From NCBI GenBank assembly GCA_009842505.1, contig VYFG01000099.1:1-34335 (forward strand): a stretch of 34,335 bases of DNA. The letters run 5' to 3'. This document shows positions 8,501 through 14,545 of the stretch, piece by piece. Below the pieces are notes generated by a model. The model ran no database searches. It was not told where the DNA came from and saw nothing but the letters and a program-made list of their open reading frames with translations. This DNA is from Gammaproteobacteria bacterium (GTDB lineage Bacteria > Pseudomonadota > Gammaproteobacteria > Arenicellales > Poriferihabitantaceae). Position 1 is the first letter of the stretch, and each line of letters opens with the position of its first letter. The position numbers and the translations under genes were made by a program.

Positions 8501-9007
8501 CTTGCCGCCGGAGCCCGTCCCGGTGACCCGGCATTGCGCATGGCCTGCCGGTGGCTGCTGGACCACCAGCTCGGCGATGGCGGATGGGGTGAGCATCACA
8601 GCGGCTGCCTGTCCGGCCGGTACGTCGCACACGGGGAAAGCCAGATCATCCAGACGGCGTGGGCCATGATCGCGCTCCTGGAGGCGGGGGACTCGAACTG
8701 GAACGCGATTTCGAAGGGCGCGCGGTTTTTGCTCGGCGCACAGCATGCAGACGGGTCCTGGCCCAGGCAGGACATGGCCGGAGTCTTCTTTCGCACGGCC
8801 CTGCTGGATTATGTGCTCTACCGGCAGTACTTCCCCCTGCATGCGCTCGGTCTCTATGAGCGGCGTCGCCGGGCCAGGCTGGAACTGACGACTCCCGCCA
8901 TTGCGGACGCCGGCACGAGATACCCAAGGGAGGAAGATTCCACGGAGCACCACAGGGGCAGGGCTGTACTTTCGGGGGCAGCCGCGGCTATGCCTCTTTC
9001 CAAATAG
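5549..9007 (+). CDS. Fused squalene epoxidase - oxidosqualene cyclase (sterol cyclase)
   Basis: One uninterrupted frame of 1152 residues. Residues 1 to about 430 are an FAD monooxygenase of squalene-epoxidase type: GAGPVG (11-16), GADG (152-155) and GDAAGHYHP with Asp280. Residues about 468-1125 are a full-length triterpene cyclase with several QW repeats (DGGFGSYE, DGSWRGVWG, DGGWGEHH) and the acid motif DCTAE at 849-853. DCTAE marks oxidosqualene cyclases; squalene-hopene cyclases have DxDD. The protein should epoxidise squalene and cyclise the product. The join at 430-468 has no stop or frame change; ATG 6899 is an in-frame internal Met, and AAGGAG at 6938-6943 may be a relic ribosome site. 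ATG 5549 overlaps the CYP51 stop by four bases; an earlier in-frame GTG (5492) lies inside CYP51. Bacterial homologues are usually two genes. Confidence 0.92.
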   Translation: MTRSYDVAIVGAGPVGSLCALAHARKGARVALLEANPKAAQRLAGEWLHPPAVRILRDLGIEIDVQTRDPVGRGFAVFPEDRTEPIVFPYPGGSRGLTCEHAALVSSLREAVRNEPDVELLLQARAHTVEDGQVVYSCSGSDETLTAPRIIGADGQASVVRKSLGLSISPVICSQTVGVVLNGVRLPLEGYGHVLLGGPGPILIYRLGEHHVRLIVDVPLDHTTPRDRIGFLLDSYTDLLPDTLQPAFVEALRVRQFQVAANKLRPHVTYGSPHRVLIGDAAGHYHPMTAMGMTFGFGDALSLAESGDFHEFTTSRFRATRTSAFLAMGLYEVFADHRLEAVAIRHAIYRSARANSAYRDRTVRLLACEDTSAVRMGIAFFGTVARAVSAQIPRSADRLAWRRARDINHALAVRIGWLLRSIWQLYRARNRTGEIDGRTWGSLAGVFQISMPPKVRGTQPGRPKESASIDAFPALRSATARLLDLQREDGDWEGEMVWCPMLTAQYVLLHHIIERPLEPDRRRRVLRSFEQTRLEGGAWGMHEHSPPHLFVTTLVYVAARLLGIRRNDPMLEPALRFLQAEGVLGIPSWGKFWLALLNLYDWRGVNAILPELWALPRWVAIHPSNWYCHTRLIYMAMSAIYPQRFQAPVTPVIASLREELFPQGFAKVDFSAAGGRLRGGDLYARPGMWLRAGYVFARVYERYHGKRLRNRCLDSINRQIKWELQTTDHTSISPVSGILNILALWLRDPVDADCRRALERLDGWIWEDEEEGARVTGARSASWDTGFALQALAAVPEIDGVESAMSAGADFLRRQQIRTSFEGFREAYRNDPKGGWCFAGGWHGWPVTDCTAEAVLGLTAVQGEDADAVMLGDAVRFMLRGQNRDGGFGSYEARRSVLGLEWLNPAEMFGDSMTENSYVECTASCLAAFAACRRHFPDIADQSVIKAITRADDWLRRSQACDGSWRGVWGVQFIYGTFFGIRGLLAAGARPGDPALRMACRWLLDHQLGDGGWGEHHSGCLSGRYVAHGESQIIQTAWAMIALLEAGDSNWNAISKGARFLLGAQHADGSWPRQDMAGVFFRTALLDYVLYRQYFPLHALGLYERRRRARLELTTPAIADAGTRYPREEDSTEHHRGRAVLSGAAAAMPLSK

Positions 9008-9034
9008 CGCCGGACGATTTTCCGGGCCGGGCGC
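9007..9034. terminator. Possible bidirectional hairpin between convergent sterol genes
   Basis: GCGCCGG (9007-9013) can pair with CCGGGCGC (9027-9034) with one bulged base, leaving a loop of 13. It sits in the 34-base gap between the cyclase stop and the methyltransferase stop, where a shared terminator would be expected. There is no T-run on either side, so intrinsic termination is uncertain. Confidence 0.25.
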
Positions 9035-9041
9035 AGTTCCC

Positions 9042-10103
9042 CTATTCGTCGATCTCCCGGGCGCCGGGTTTGCGGGCCAGGAAGAAAAACATGGGCGTGA
9101 AAATACCGGACACGCCGCCTTCGACCAGGGAGTCCGCTCCCCTGTTCAAAATCCTGCTGACCTCGGCGGTGCCTTTCGGAACCAGCCGCACCCTCTCCGC
9201 GGCCCGCAACGTGAGATTCGTCAGGAAACGGCCCGCCGGTGTGCGCGGAATGCTTGAAATACTGAAATCACGGCCCTGCAATGCCCGGTACCACGGCGTT
9301 TCCGGGTCCGATTCGGTGGCAAGATCGCGACTTTCCAGGAGATCGAACCCGGCCGCGCGGAGCGCGTCGCAGACTTCCGACGTGTCGGCGATGTCCGGCA
9401 GCGCGTTTCCCGTTTCAATTTCCTTCTTGATCCGCAGATGCTCCTCGTTCCGCGGGTCATGGATTTCCGTAAGGCACCACTCGTAGCCCGCGAAGCAGGC
9501 GCCCGGGCGCAGCACGCGGAAGATTTCCCGGAATGCGGCTGTCTTGTCCGGCGCGTGGGGCATGGACTCGATGGCAATGGCGCAATCATAGCGGTTGTCA
9601 TCTTCGGGAATCCGCATGTAGTCGCCGTGGATGAAACTGCACAATGACTGGATATCCCGGGTATGCAATCGGGCGCGCTCGATCTGGTAGGCGTTATTGT
9701 TGATACCGACAAATCCGGCCCCGGAATGTCGGGCCAGGTTGTACATCGGCCCCCCGACCCCGCAACCCACGTCAAGCACCTGCATCCCCGGCCCAAGGGA
9801 CAACCGCTCAGCCAGAAACATTTGGTGCCTGAGAAGCGACGCCTGGAAGCTCTCGCCCCGCCGCCGGGGGGCGAAGTGAAACGACCGGCCCCAGCCGAAC
9901 TCGTAGAAATCGGTAACCAGGTCGTAGTAGTGATTGACGAGCGTCACGTACCGTTCCTTTCTTCGCTGAAGGCCGGTAACGTGAAGCCCCTTGTATTGGG
10001 TAACCACGGTATTCACTTCATCCGGGGCGATGTCTCCAAGGGAACGGGACTCCGGCTCCTTGGCGGACCCGCGGGGCGATCGATTGTTTGGTGTGACTTG
10101 CAC
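9042..10103 (-). CDS. smt: Sterol C24-methyltransferase (ERG6/SMT type)
   Basis: A 353-residue SAM-dependent methyltransferase. It carries the sterol-methyltransferase block YYDLVTDFYEFGWG (59-72), the SAM loop LDVGCGVGGP (110-119), and the later blocks GINNNAYQ, ESMPHAPD, YEWCLTE and a C-terminal GIFTPMFFFLARKP. The YEFGWG block and the C-terminal domain separate SMTs from other small-molecule methyltransferases. SMTs add a methyl group to C24 of the sterol side chain, with loss or shift of the delta24 bond. The eukaryotic consensus IEATCHAPD reads ESMPHAPD here, a visible departure. The gene converges on the sterol operon with a 34-base gap. The start is a GTG with a weak ribosome site; another GTG at residue 30 is possible. 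A C20-27 cyclopropane or other Erg6-like role is unlikely in this setting. Confidence 0.92.
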   Translation of the reverse strand: MQVTPNNRSPRGSAKEPESRSLGDIAPDEVNTVVTQYKGLHVTGLQRRKERYVTLVNHYYDLVTDFYEFGWGRSFHFAPRRRGESFQASLLRHQMFLAERLSLGPGMQVLDVGCGVGGPMYNLARHSGAGFVGINNNAYQIERARLHTRDIQSLCSFIHGDYMRIPEDDNRYDCAIAIESMPHAPDKTAAFREIFRVLRPGACFAGYEWCLTEIHDPRNEEHLRIKKEIETGNALPDIADTSEVCDALRAAGFDLLESRDLATESDPETPWYRALQGRDFSISSIPRTPAGRFLTNLTLRAAERVRLVPKGTAEVSRILNRGADSLVEGGVSGIFTPMFFFLARKPGAREIDE

Positions 10104-10227
10104 GATTTTTCAAACTTGTTGTCAGTTCCCGGAAAACCTCGCCGGAGATTCGGCATGGCGGCAGGCCGCCTGCAGCCCCCGGGGTGATTGCCCGGCCGCC
10201 GCATCCGGCCTGGACCTGCGAAGTGTA

Positions 10228-10256
10228 TCGACGGTATCTGGCTGATATGACAAAAT
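10228..10256. promoter_or_regulatory. Possible overlapping divergent promoters, SMT and EBP-like genes
   Basis: On the plus strand TCGACG (10228-10233) and CAAAAT (10251-10256) are 17 bases apart and face the EBP-like gene. On the minus strand TTGTCA (complement of 10248-10253) followed after 18 bases by GATACA faces the methyltransferase. Each match is moderate. If real, they would compete and couple the two genes. The 229-base divergent gap holds no other clear motif except a strong Shine-Dalgarno sequence at 10274. Confidence 0.25.
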
Positions 10257-10280
10257 CAACCCCGGAGTCTTCCAAAGGAG

Positions 10281-10343
10281 GTGAGTCTGGAGGCTGCGGT
10301 TCCGTATCTTTGGGTACTGATGGGGGAGTCGCATGCCGCTTAA
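10281..10343 (+). CDS. Possible 20-residue leader peptide with a perfect Shine-Dalgarno
   Basis: AAAGGAGGTGAG (10274-10285) is a near-perfect complement of the 16S rRNA 3-prime end, the strongest ribosome site in the window, yet no long gene follows it. The frame through it reads about 20 codons, with GTG 10281, CTG 10287 or ATG 10320 as possible starts, and ends at TAA 10341-10343, overlapping the ATG at 10333 of the EBP-like gene. It could be a translated leader that feeds ribosomes to the downstream start, or a chance motif. No homology is claimed. Confidence 0.25.
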   Translation: MSLEAAVPYLWVLMGESHAA

Positions 10344-11184
10344 GGACGGGATTCGGACATCACCGGCCGGGCCTCACGCTTCGCCATTGAACCCGGGCGC
10401 CGGGAACCGCAGAACCGCCACACAGGACTTTCCGAGAGCATCAAGAACCATGCCCGAGCACCGCACCGACCAGGCATCTCCCGAACAGGATGCAGTCCAG
10501 GCCCGCTTGACGATATCTGCGGGACTGTTCGTGGCACTGTTCATCTCGACCGTGTCTCTTGCCGGAATCGGCGCCCGCTATCTTGCGTACGGGGACGTTG
10601 ACCTCATCCATTCCTATCTGATCCTGTTCTTCACGAGCAATCTGCTGGTCTGCTATTGGGAGATCTGTCTCTTCTTCCGGCGGGATTATGTGGAGTTGCG
10701 CACCGGATATTGGCGTGAACGCCGGCGAATGACCGGCCGGTCACCGGCCCGGGATCTCTTCGCCACAAGGGTTCCGTTGCCCCGGATCCTGTCGCCCACC
10801 CTCTGGGCCGATGTCTGGGCGGCCTACTGCCAGTATGATGATTCCTATTCCGATCGCCGGACCTACGGTTTCAACGTGGATATCGCAAACGGCTTTTTTA
10901 CCCCTGTTCCAACGCTGGTTCTTTATGCGGCCTATACGGTGGATTGCCTGCCGGCGCTCTATGTGGGCATTCTCGGGGCCATGCTGTTTTGGCAATGGGC
11001 TTACGTCACGTCTGTCTACTGGGTCAGCTTTTTCGTGGCAAAGCGGCAAAGCCATATCAGCCTGGGCGAGGTGTACTTTTTCATCCTTACGCTCAATGCA
11101 TACTGGGTGCTGTCCGCGCTGCTTGGGCTGTACGTCTCCATCCGCCTGATCGTGGACGGGAATTACAGCGTTCTGGGGTTCTGA
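10333..11184 (+). CDS. EXPERA/EBP-like membrane protein, candidate sterol delta8-delta7 isomerase
   Basis: A 283-residue protein with about five hydrophobic segments. The spacing of features follows human emopamil-binding protein as I remember it. A first helix ISAGLFVALF is followed by a second with an acidic residue (CYWEICLF). Then comes the EBP-like block W..Y...D..Y....F.V (AAYCQYDDSYSD to FNVDI), a helix with Gln (FWQWAYV), and a last helix NAYWVLSALLGLY resembling NALWLVLPGVLVL. EBP isomerises the delta8 bond to delta7, a step that fits this cluster. The catalytic His of EBP helix 2 is not evident, and Asp replaces the helix-3 Glu, so activity is unproven. ATG 10333 follows GGGGGAG; ATG 10450 would give a more usual N-terminus. 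A different sterol-linked membrane role is possible. Confidence 0.55.
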   Translation: MPLKDGIRTSPAGPHASPLNPGAGNRRTATQDFPRASRTMPEHRTDQASPEQDAVQARLTISAGLFVALFISTVSLAGIGARYLAYGDVDLIHSYLILFFTSNLLVCYWEICLFFRRDYVELRTGYWRERRRMTGRSPARDLFATRVPLPRILSPTLWADVWAAYCQYDDSYSDRRTYGFNVDIANGFFTPVPTLVLYAAYTVDCLPALYVGILGAMLFWQWAYVTSVYWVSFFVAKRQSHISLGEVYFFILTLNAYWVLSALLGLYVSIRLIVDGNYSVLGF

Positions 11185-11271
11185 TGCCGCCACGCTGCCG
11201 CATCGGCAGCACTGCCGGAATCAGCCATACAGGCCAGGGAGTGCCTGTTCTTCAGGTGCGAAACACCCGGG

Positions 11272-11290
11272 GCCTGCCGCCCGGGCAGGC
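11272..11290. terminator. GC-rich hairpin between convergent genes
   Basis: A perfect seven-base stem, GCCTGCC (11272-11278) and GGCAGGC (11284-11290), closes a five-base loop. It lies in the 146-base gap between the EBP-like gene and the convergent PanB-like gene, so it could stop transcription from both sides. No T-run follows, which weakens the call. Confidence 0.35.
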
Positions 11291-11330
11291 TGGCCGCATC
11301 GAGTGCTGTTGATACCGGGGAAAGCGGAAT

Positions 11331-12176
11331 TCATATGGCGACTTGCTCCCGGTCCAGCGCCTCCAGGAATTTTTCCTGTTCGTTGGGGCGCATGGTGATG
11401 CACTGCTCCGGGTAGGGAAACCGCTTGCCGGTCACCTCGGTGTGAAACGCCTTCAGCGCGGCGACGCGTTCCTCGTGCATCTGCCGGTGCAGCCGGCCGA
11501 GGTCACCGAACGCATGGGCATGCCTGGGCGGCGTGTCCTCCTCGCTGTCTTCCCCGCAGATATCCGCCACGAACAGGAATACCGCGTCCCCGGCATTGCC
11601 GGAACCAAGCGAGAAGGTGACGATCGAAGTCCTGTCGTTGACTGCCTGCAGCACCTCCTCGGCAATACACTCTACCTCCACGGCGAACACCCCGGCGTCT
11701 TCCATGCGCTTGAGCGTGCGGTAGACCTCCATGGCCTCGTCGGCGGTTCGCCCCCAGGCACGCAACCCGCCGCACCAGTGGCTGAACGTCGGGATCAGGC
11801 CGATGTGGCTGTGTACCGGGATGCCTTCCTTCGCCAGCATTTCGAGGATGTCGTAGGAGCGTAGGGTGTAGTACATGTCCGCCCCTTTTTCCATCCGGTC
11901 CAGGGCGTTCGCCAGGATCTCGTCCGCCGTTGCATACTGTGCCCAGGTCATACCGGTACCCATGAAATGCGTCGGTGCAATCCTGCGGGCTTCCTCCACC
12001 TGGTTGTCCCAGATGACGAACAGGTCAATACCGGCCTCGACGCAGGCCCTGATCTCAGTCGCATCCTTGGGGTTGGACATGCTGAGCCGCTCTCCCGAGC
12101 CCTTCAGTGCCTGCAGGTCGGCAACCGTGTAGTTGCGGTTCGCCGGCCTGCGACCGAAATCGTAGATTCTCTTCAT
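11331..12176 (-). CDS. Divergent ketopantoate hydroxymethyltransferase (PanB)-like protein
   Basis: A 281-residue protein of the PEP mutase/isocitrate lyase superfamily, closest in layout to PanB. The central part GIPVHSHIGLIPTFSHWCGG followed by WGRTADEA and LKRMEDAGVFAVEVE mirrors the PanB blocks around HxGLTPQ and the AGAFxxVLE stretch. The PanB metal-binding VGDSLG block is absent: the equivalent area reads FVIWDNQV. It is therefore probably not a pantothenate enzyme, but may perform a related aldol or lyase reaction. It lies 88 bases after the molybdoenzyme gene on the same strand and could be the last gene of that operon. ATG 12176 is preferred over a TTG at 12239 because homology-like sequence begins with MKRIYDFGRRP. 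The ribosome site is weak. Confidence 0.65.
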   Translation of the reverse strand: MKRIYDFGRRPANRNYTVADLQALKGSGERLSMSNPKDATEIRACVEAGIDLFVIWDNQVEEARRIAPTHFMGTGMTWAQYATADEILANALDRMEKGADMYYTLRSYDILEMLAKEGIPVHSHIGLIPTFSHWCGGLRAWGRTADEAMEVYRTLKRMEDAGVFAVEVECIAEEVLQAVNDRTSIVTFSLGSGNAGDAVFLFVADICGEDSEEDTPPRHAHAFGDLGRLHRQMHEERVAALKAFHTEVTGKRFPYPEQCITMRPNEQEKFLEALDREQVAI

Positions 12177-12264
12177 GGCGGTATCCCGTATACAGGTGGA
12201 CAGGCCGGCCAATATTCGACAGATCCGGCCCGGCGTCAATCAGGATCGCGACATCAATCTGTGG

Positions 12265-14544
12265 CTACGGGACGGTCGGGTCCCCGTCGTCCGGGGCGAG
12301 GTCGACGAGGCAGCTGTGTGCACTGCAGCCCTGCCCCAGCCGTGAAGTGCCCGCATCCCGGGTCAGCACGTTCGGATTGCCCTGGGTATCGGTTCCATTG
12401 TCGTCGGGTTCGAACCAGCTCCCGGTGGACAATGCCACCACGCCGGGCATGATGTCCCCGCTGACCACCGCCCGCGCAAGGCAGATTCCGCGGGCGTTGT
12501 AGAGTTTCACCGGGTCGCCATGGCGGATCCCGCGGGCATCGGCATCGGCCGGGTTTACCGTCACCGGCGCCGGACGCTCCCCCGGCAGGTCTGCGATGGC
12601 GCATTCGAGTTGGCTGTGAAGCTTGTCCCCGGGCTGGGGCGAGACCAGATGCAACGGATACCGCCCGCTGTTGCCGCGCCATTCTCCCGGGGGCATCCAG
12701 GTCGGATGGCCGGGGCAGTCATCGTAACCGAATTCGTCTATGGTCGCGGAGAAGATCTCGATCTTCCCCGAGGGCGTGTCAAGTGGCGCCCCCTCGGGAT
12801 CCTCCCTGAAGGCGGCGAACGGCGCCAGGGCATGTTCCGGTCCCCGTACCGGCAGATCGATCCAGTTGCGTTCCCTGAGTTCCTCCAGATCAGGTATTTC
12901 GATCCCCCTTGCGGCATTGTTCTCCTGGAACTGCCGGTAGAGGTGGCCGATCCAGCCGCTGCTGTCACGGCCTTCGGTAAATTGTTCGCCAATACCCATG
13001 CGGACGGCGAGGTCGCTGAAGATATCGTAGTCGTTCCGCGCATCCCCCATGGGTTCGATCAGTTTCGGCATGTGAATCAGGTAGGAGTCCCCCCGGGCCC
13101 AGCCGATGTCCTCCCGTTCCCAGGGGGTCGTCGCGGGGAACACGATGTCCGCCCGTTTGGCGGTGGCGGTCCACCACGGCTCGTGCACGATGATGGTTTC
13201 GGGACACTGCCAGGCCCGGTGAAGCCGGTGAAGATCCTGATGATGGTGAAAGGGGTTGCCGCCGCACCAGTACACCAGGCGGATGTCGGGATAGGTCAGA
13301 CGCCTGCCGTTGAAATCGAACGGCGTTCCGGGATTCAGCAGCATGTCCGCGATGCGGGCCACCGGTATCGCGATATCGACCGGATTGCAGCCCTGGGGGA
13401 AGGTAAGGCCGTCGGTGCGCCGGACGGAGACGCCGACGCCGCCGATGGCGCCGTAGCCGTAACCGATGCCGCCTCCCGGAAGACCGATCTGCCCCAGCAT
13501 GGCGGCCAGTACCGCGGCCATCCAGTAGGGCTGTTCGCCGTGTTCCGCGCGCTGCAGCGACCAGGACACGGTGATCAGGGTTCGTTCCCGGGCCATGTCC
13601 CGCGCCAGCTGCCGGATCAGTTCCGCAGGGATGCCGGTGAGGCCCTCGGCCCATTCCGGGGTCTTGGGCCGGCCATCGGACTCCCCCGTGAGGTAGGCAC
13701 TGAACCGCGGATAGCCCGTGGCGCAGCGCGCCAGGAAATCCCGGTCAAGCAGTTCCTCGGTCTCCAGCACATGGGCCAGGGCGAGCATCAGCGCGGTGTC
13801 GCTTCCGGGGATCACGGGTACCCATTCCGCCCCGTCCGGCGCGTCCGTTCTCTGAGGCGCGATATTGATCCGTCTGATCCCCCTGCGGGCAAACTCGTCG
13901 AACCAGGTCCGGGTTTCATGATGCGTCACGCCACCCATGCTGACCTGTGAGTTTTTCGGGTTGATCCCACCGAACATCACCAGCAGGCGGGTGTTCTTCG
14001 CGATGGTCGTCCAGGCGTTCTGATTGCCCCAGAGGAGCTTCAGGAAGTTCATGCCGAACACATGGGGTATGATGGCCTGGGCGGCGGCGGTGCTGTAACT
14101 CGCAACCGAAGCCACATACCCGCCGGCACAGTTGAGAAAGCGGTGAACCTGTCCCAGCGCATGGTGAAAGCGCCCGGCACTTGCCCAGCCGTAGGAGCCT
14201 CCGAAGATGGACTCGTTGCCGTGACTCGCGCGGACCCGGTCGATCTCCCGGGCGGCAATGTCCAGCGCCTCGTCCCAGGGCAGTTCCACGAACGCGTCCT
14301 GCCCCCTCGGGGCATCGCGAAGTCCGGTCTCGCCCGGTCCGTTTTCAAGCCATCTCCGGCGAACGGATGGTTTCCGTACACGATTGCGGTGATGCACCGC
14401 AGCCGGCAGTACCCCGGAGATCGGCGATGGGCACGGGTCGTTTTCAAACGGAGTCACGGCGGCTATGCGGCCATTCTCCGTGGTGACCCGGAAGGCGCCC
14501 CAGTGACTGGATGTGACGCGAGTGACGGAATCGTTCATGGCCAT
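12265..14544 (-). CDS. Molybdopterin oxidoreductase, BisC/TorA/DMSO-reductase family
   Basis: A 759-residue molybdenum enzyme. The N-terminus begins SHWGAFRVTTENG and lacks the CxxC iron-sulfur motif, as in the DMSO/TMAO/biotin-sulfoxide reductase branch. FGGSYGWASAGRFHHALGQ is followed by SYSTAAAQ, in which Ser151 should be the molybdenum ligand. The C-terminal domain has the family's pterin-binding pattern (YPLHLVSPQPGDKLHSQ). No twin-arginine signal is present, so it should be cytoplasmic, like BisC rather than TorA. The substrate cannot be read from sequence; S-oxides, N-oxides or an organic hydroxylation are possible. It starts one base after the stop of the acyl-CoA dehydrogenase gene (MAMNDS at 14544, or MNDS at 14538), so the two are almost certainly co-translated. 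Confidence 0.88.
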   Translation of the reverse strand: MAMNDSVTRVTSSHWGAFRVTTENGRIAAVTPFENDPCPSPISGVLPAAVHHRNRVRKPSVRRRWLENGPGETGLRDAPRGQDAFVELPWDEALDIAAREIDRVRASHGNESIFGGSYGWASAGRFHHALGQVHRFLNCAGGYVASVASYSTAAAQAIIPHVFGMNFLKLLWGNQNAWTTIAKNTRLLVMFGGINPKNSQVSMGGVTHHETRTWFDEFARRGIRRINIAPQRTDAPDGAEWVPVIPGSDTALMLALAHVLETEELLDRDFLARCATGYPRFSAYLTGESDGRPKTPEWAEGLTGIPAELIRQLARDMARERTLITVSWSLQRAEHGEQPYWMAAVLAAMLGQIGLPGGGIGYGYGAIGGVGVSVRRTDGLTFPQGCNPVDIAIPVARIADMLLNPGTPFDFNGRRLTYPDIRLVYWCGGNPFHHHQDLHRLHRAWQCPETIIVHEPWWTATAKRADIVFPATTPWEREDIGWARGDSYLIHMPKLIEPMGDARNDYDIFSDLAVRMGIGEQFTEGRDSSGWIGHLYRQFQENNAARGIEIPDLEELRERNWIDLPVRGPEHALAPFAAFREDPEGAPLDTPSGKIEIFSATIDEFGYDDCPGHPTWMPPGEWRGNSGRYPLHLVSPQPGDKLHSQLECAIADLPGERPAPVTVNPADADARGIRHGDPVKLYNARGICLARAVVSGDIMPGVVALSTGSWFEPDDNGTDTQGNPNVLTRDAGTSRLGQGCSAHSCLVDLAPDDGDPTVP

Positions 14545-14545
14545 G

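Noticed and set aside
6943..9007. Squalene-hopene cyclase
   Set aside because: The catalytic motif is DCTAE, and MTENSYVECTAS and DGSWRGVWG match oxidosqualene cyclases; the fused epoxidase supports an epoxide substrate.
12520..13950. Long plus-strand frame opposite the molybdoenzyme
   Set aside because: It is an antisense artefact of high GC; the minus-strand gene has clear family motifs throughout.
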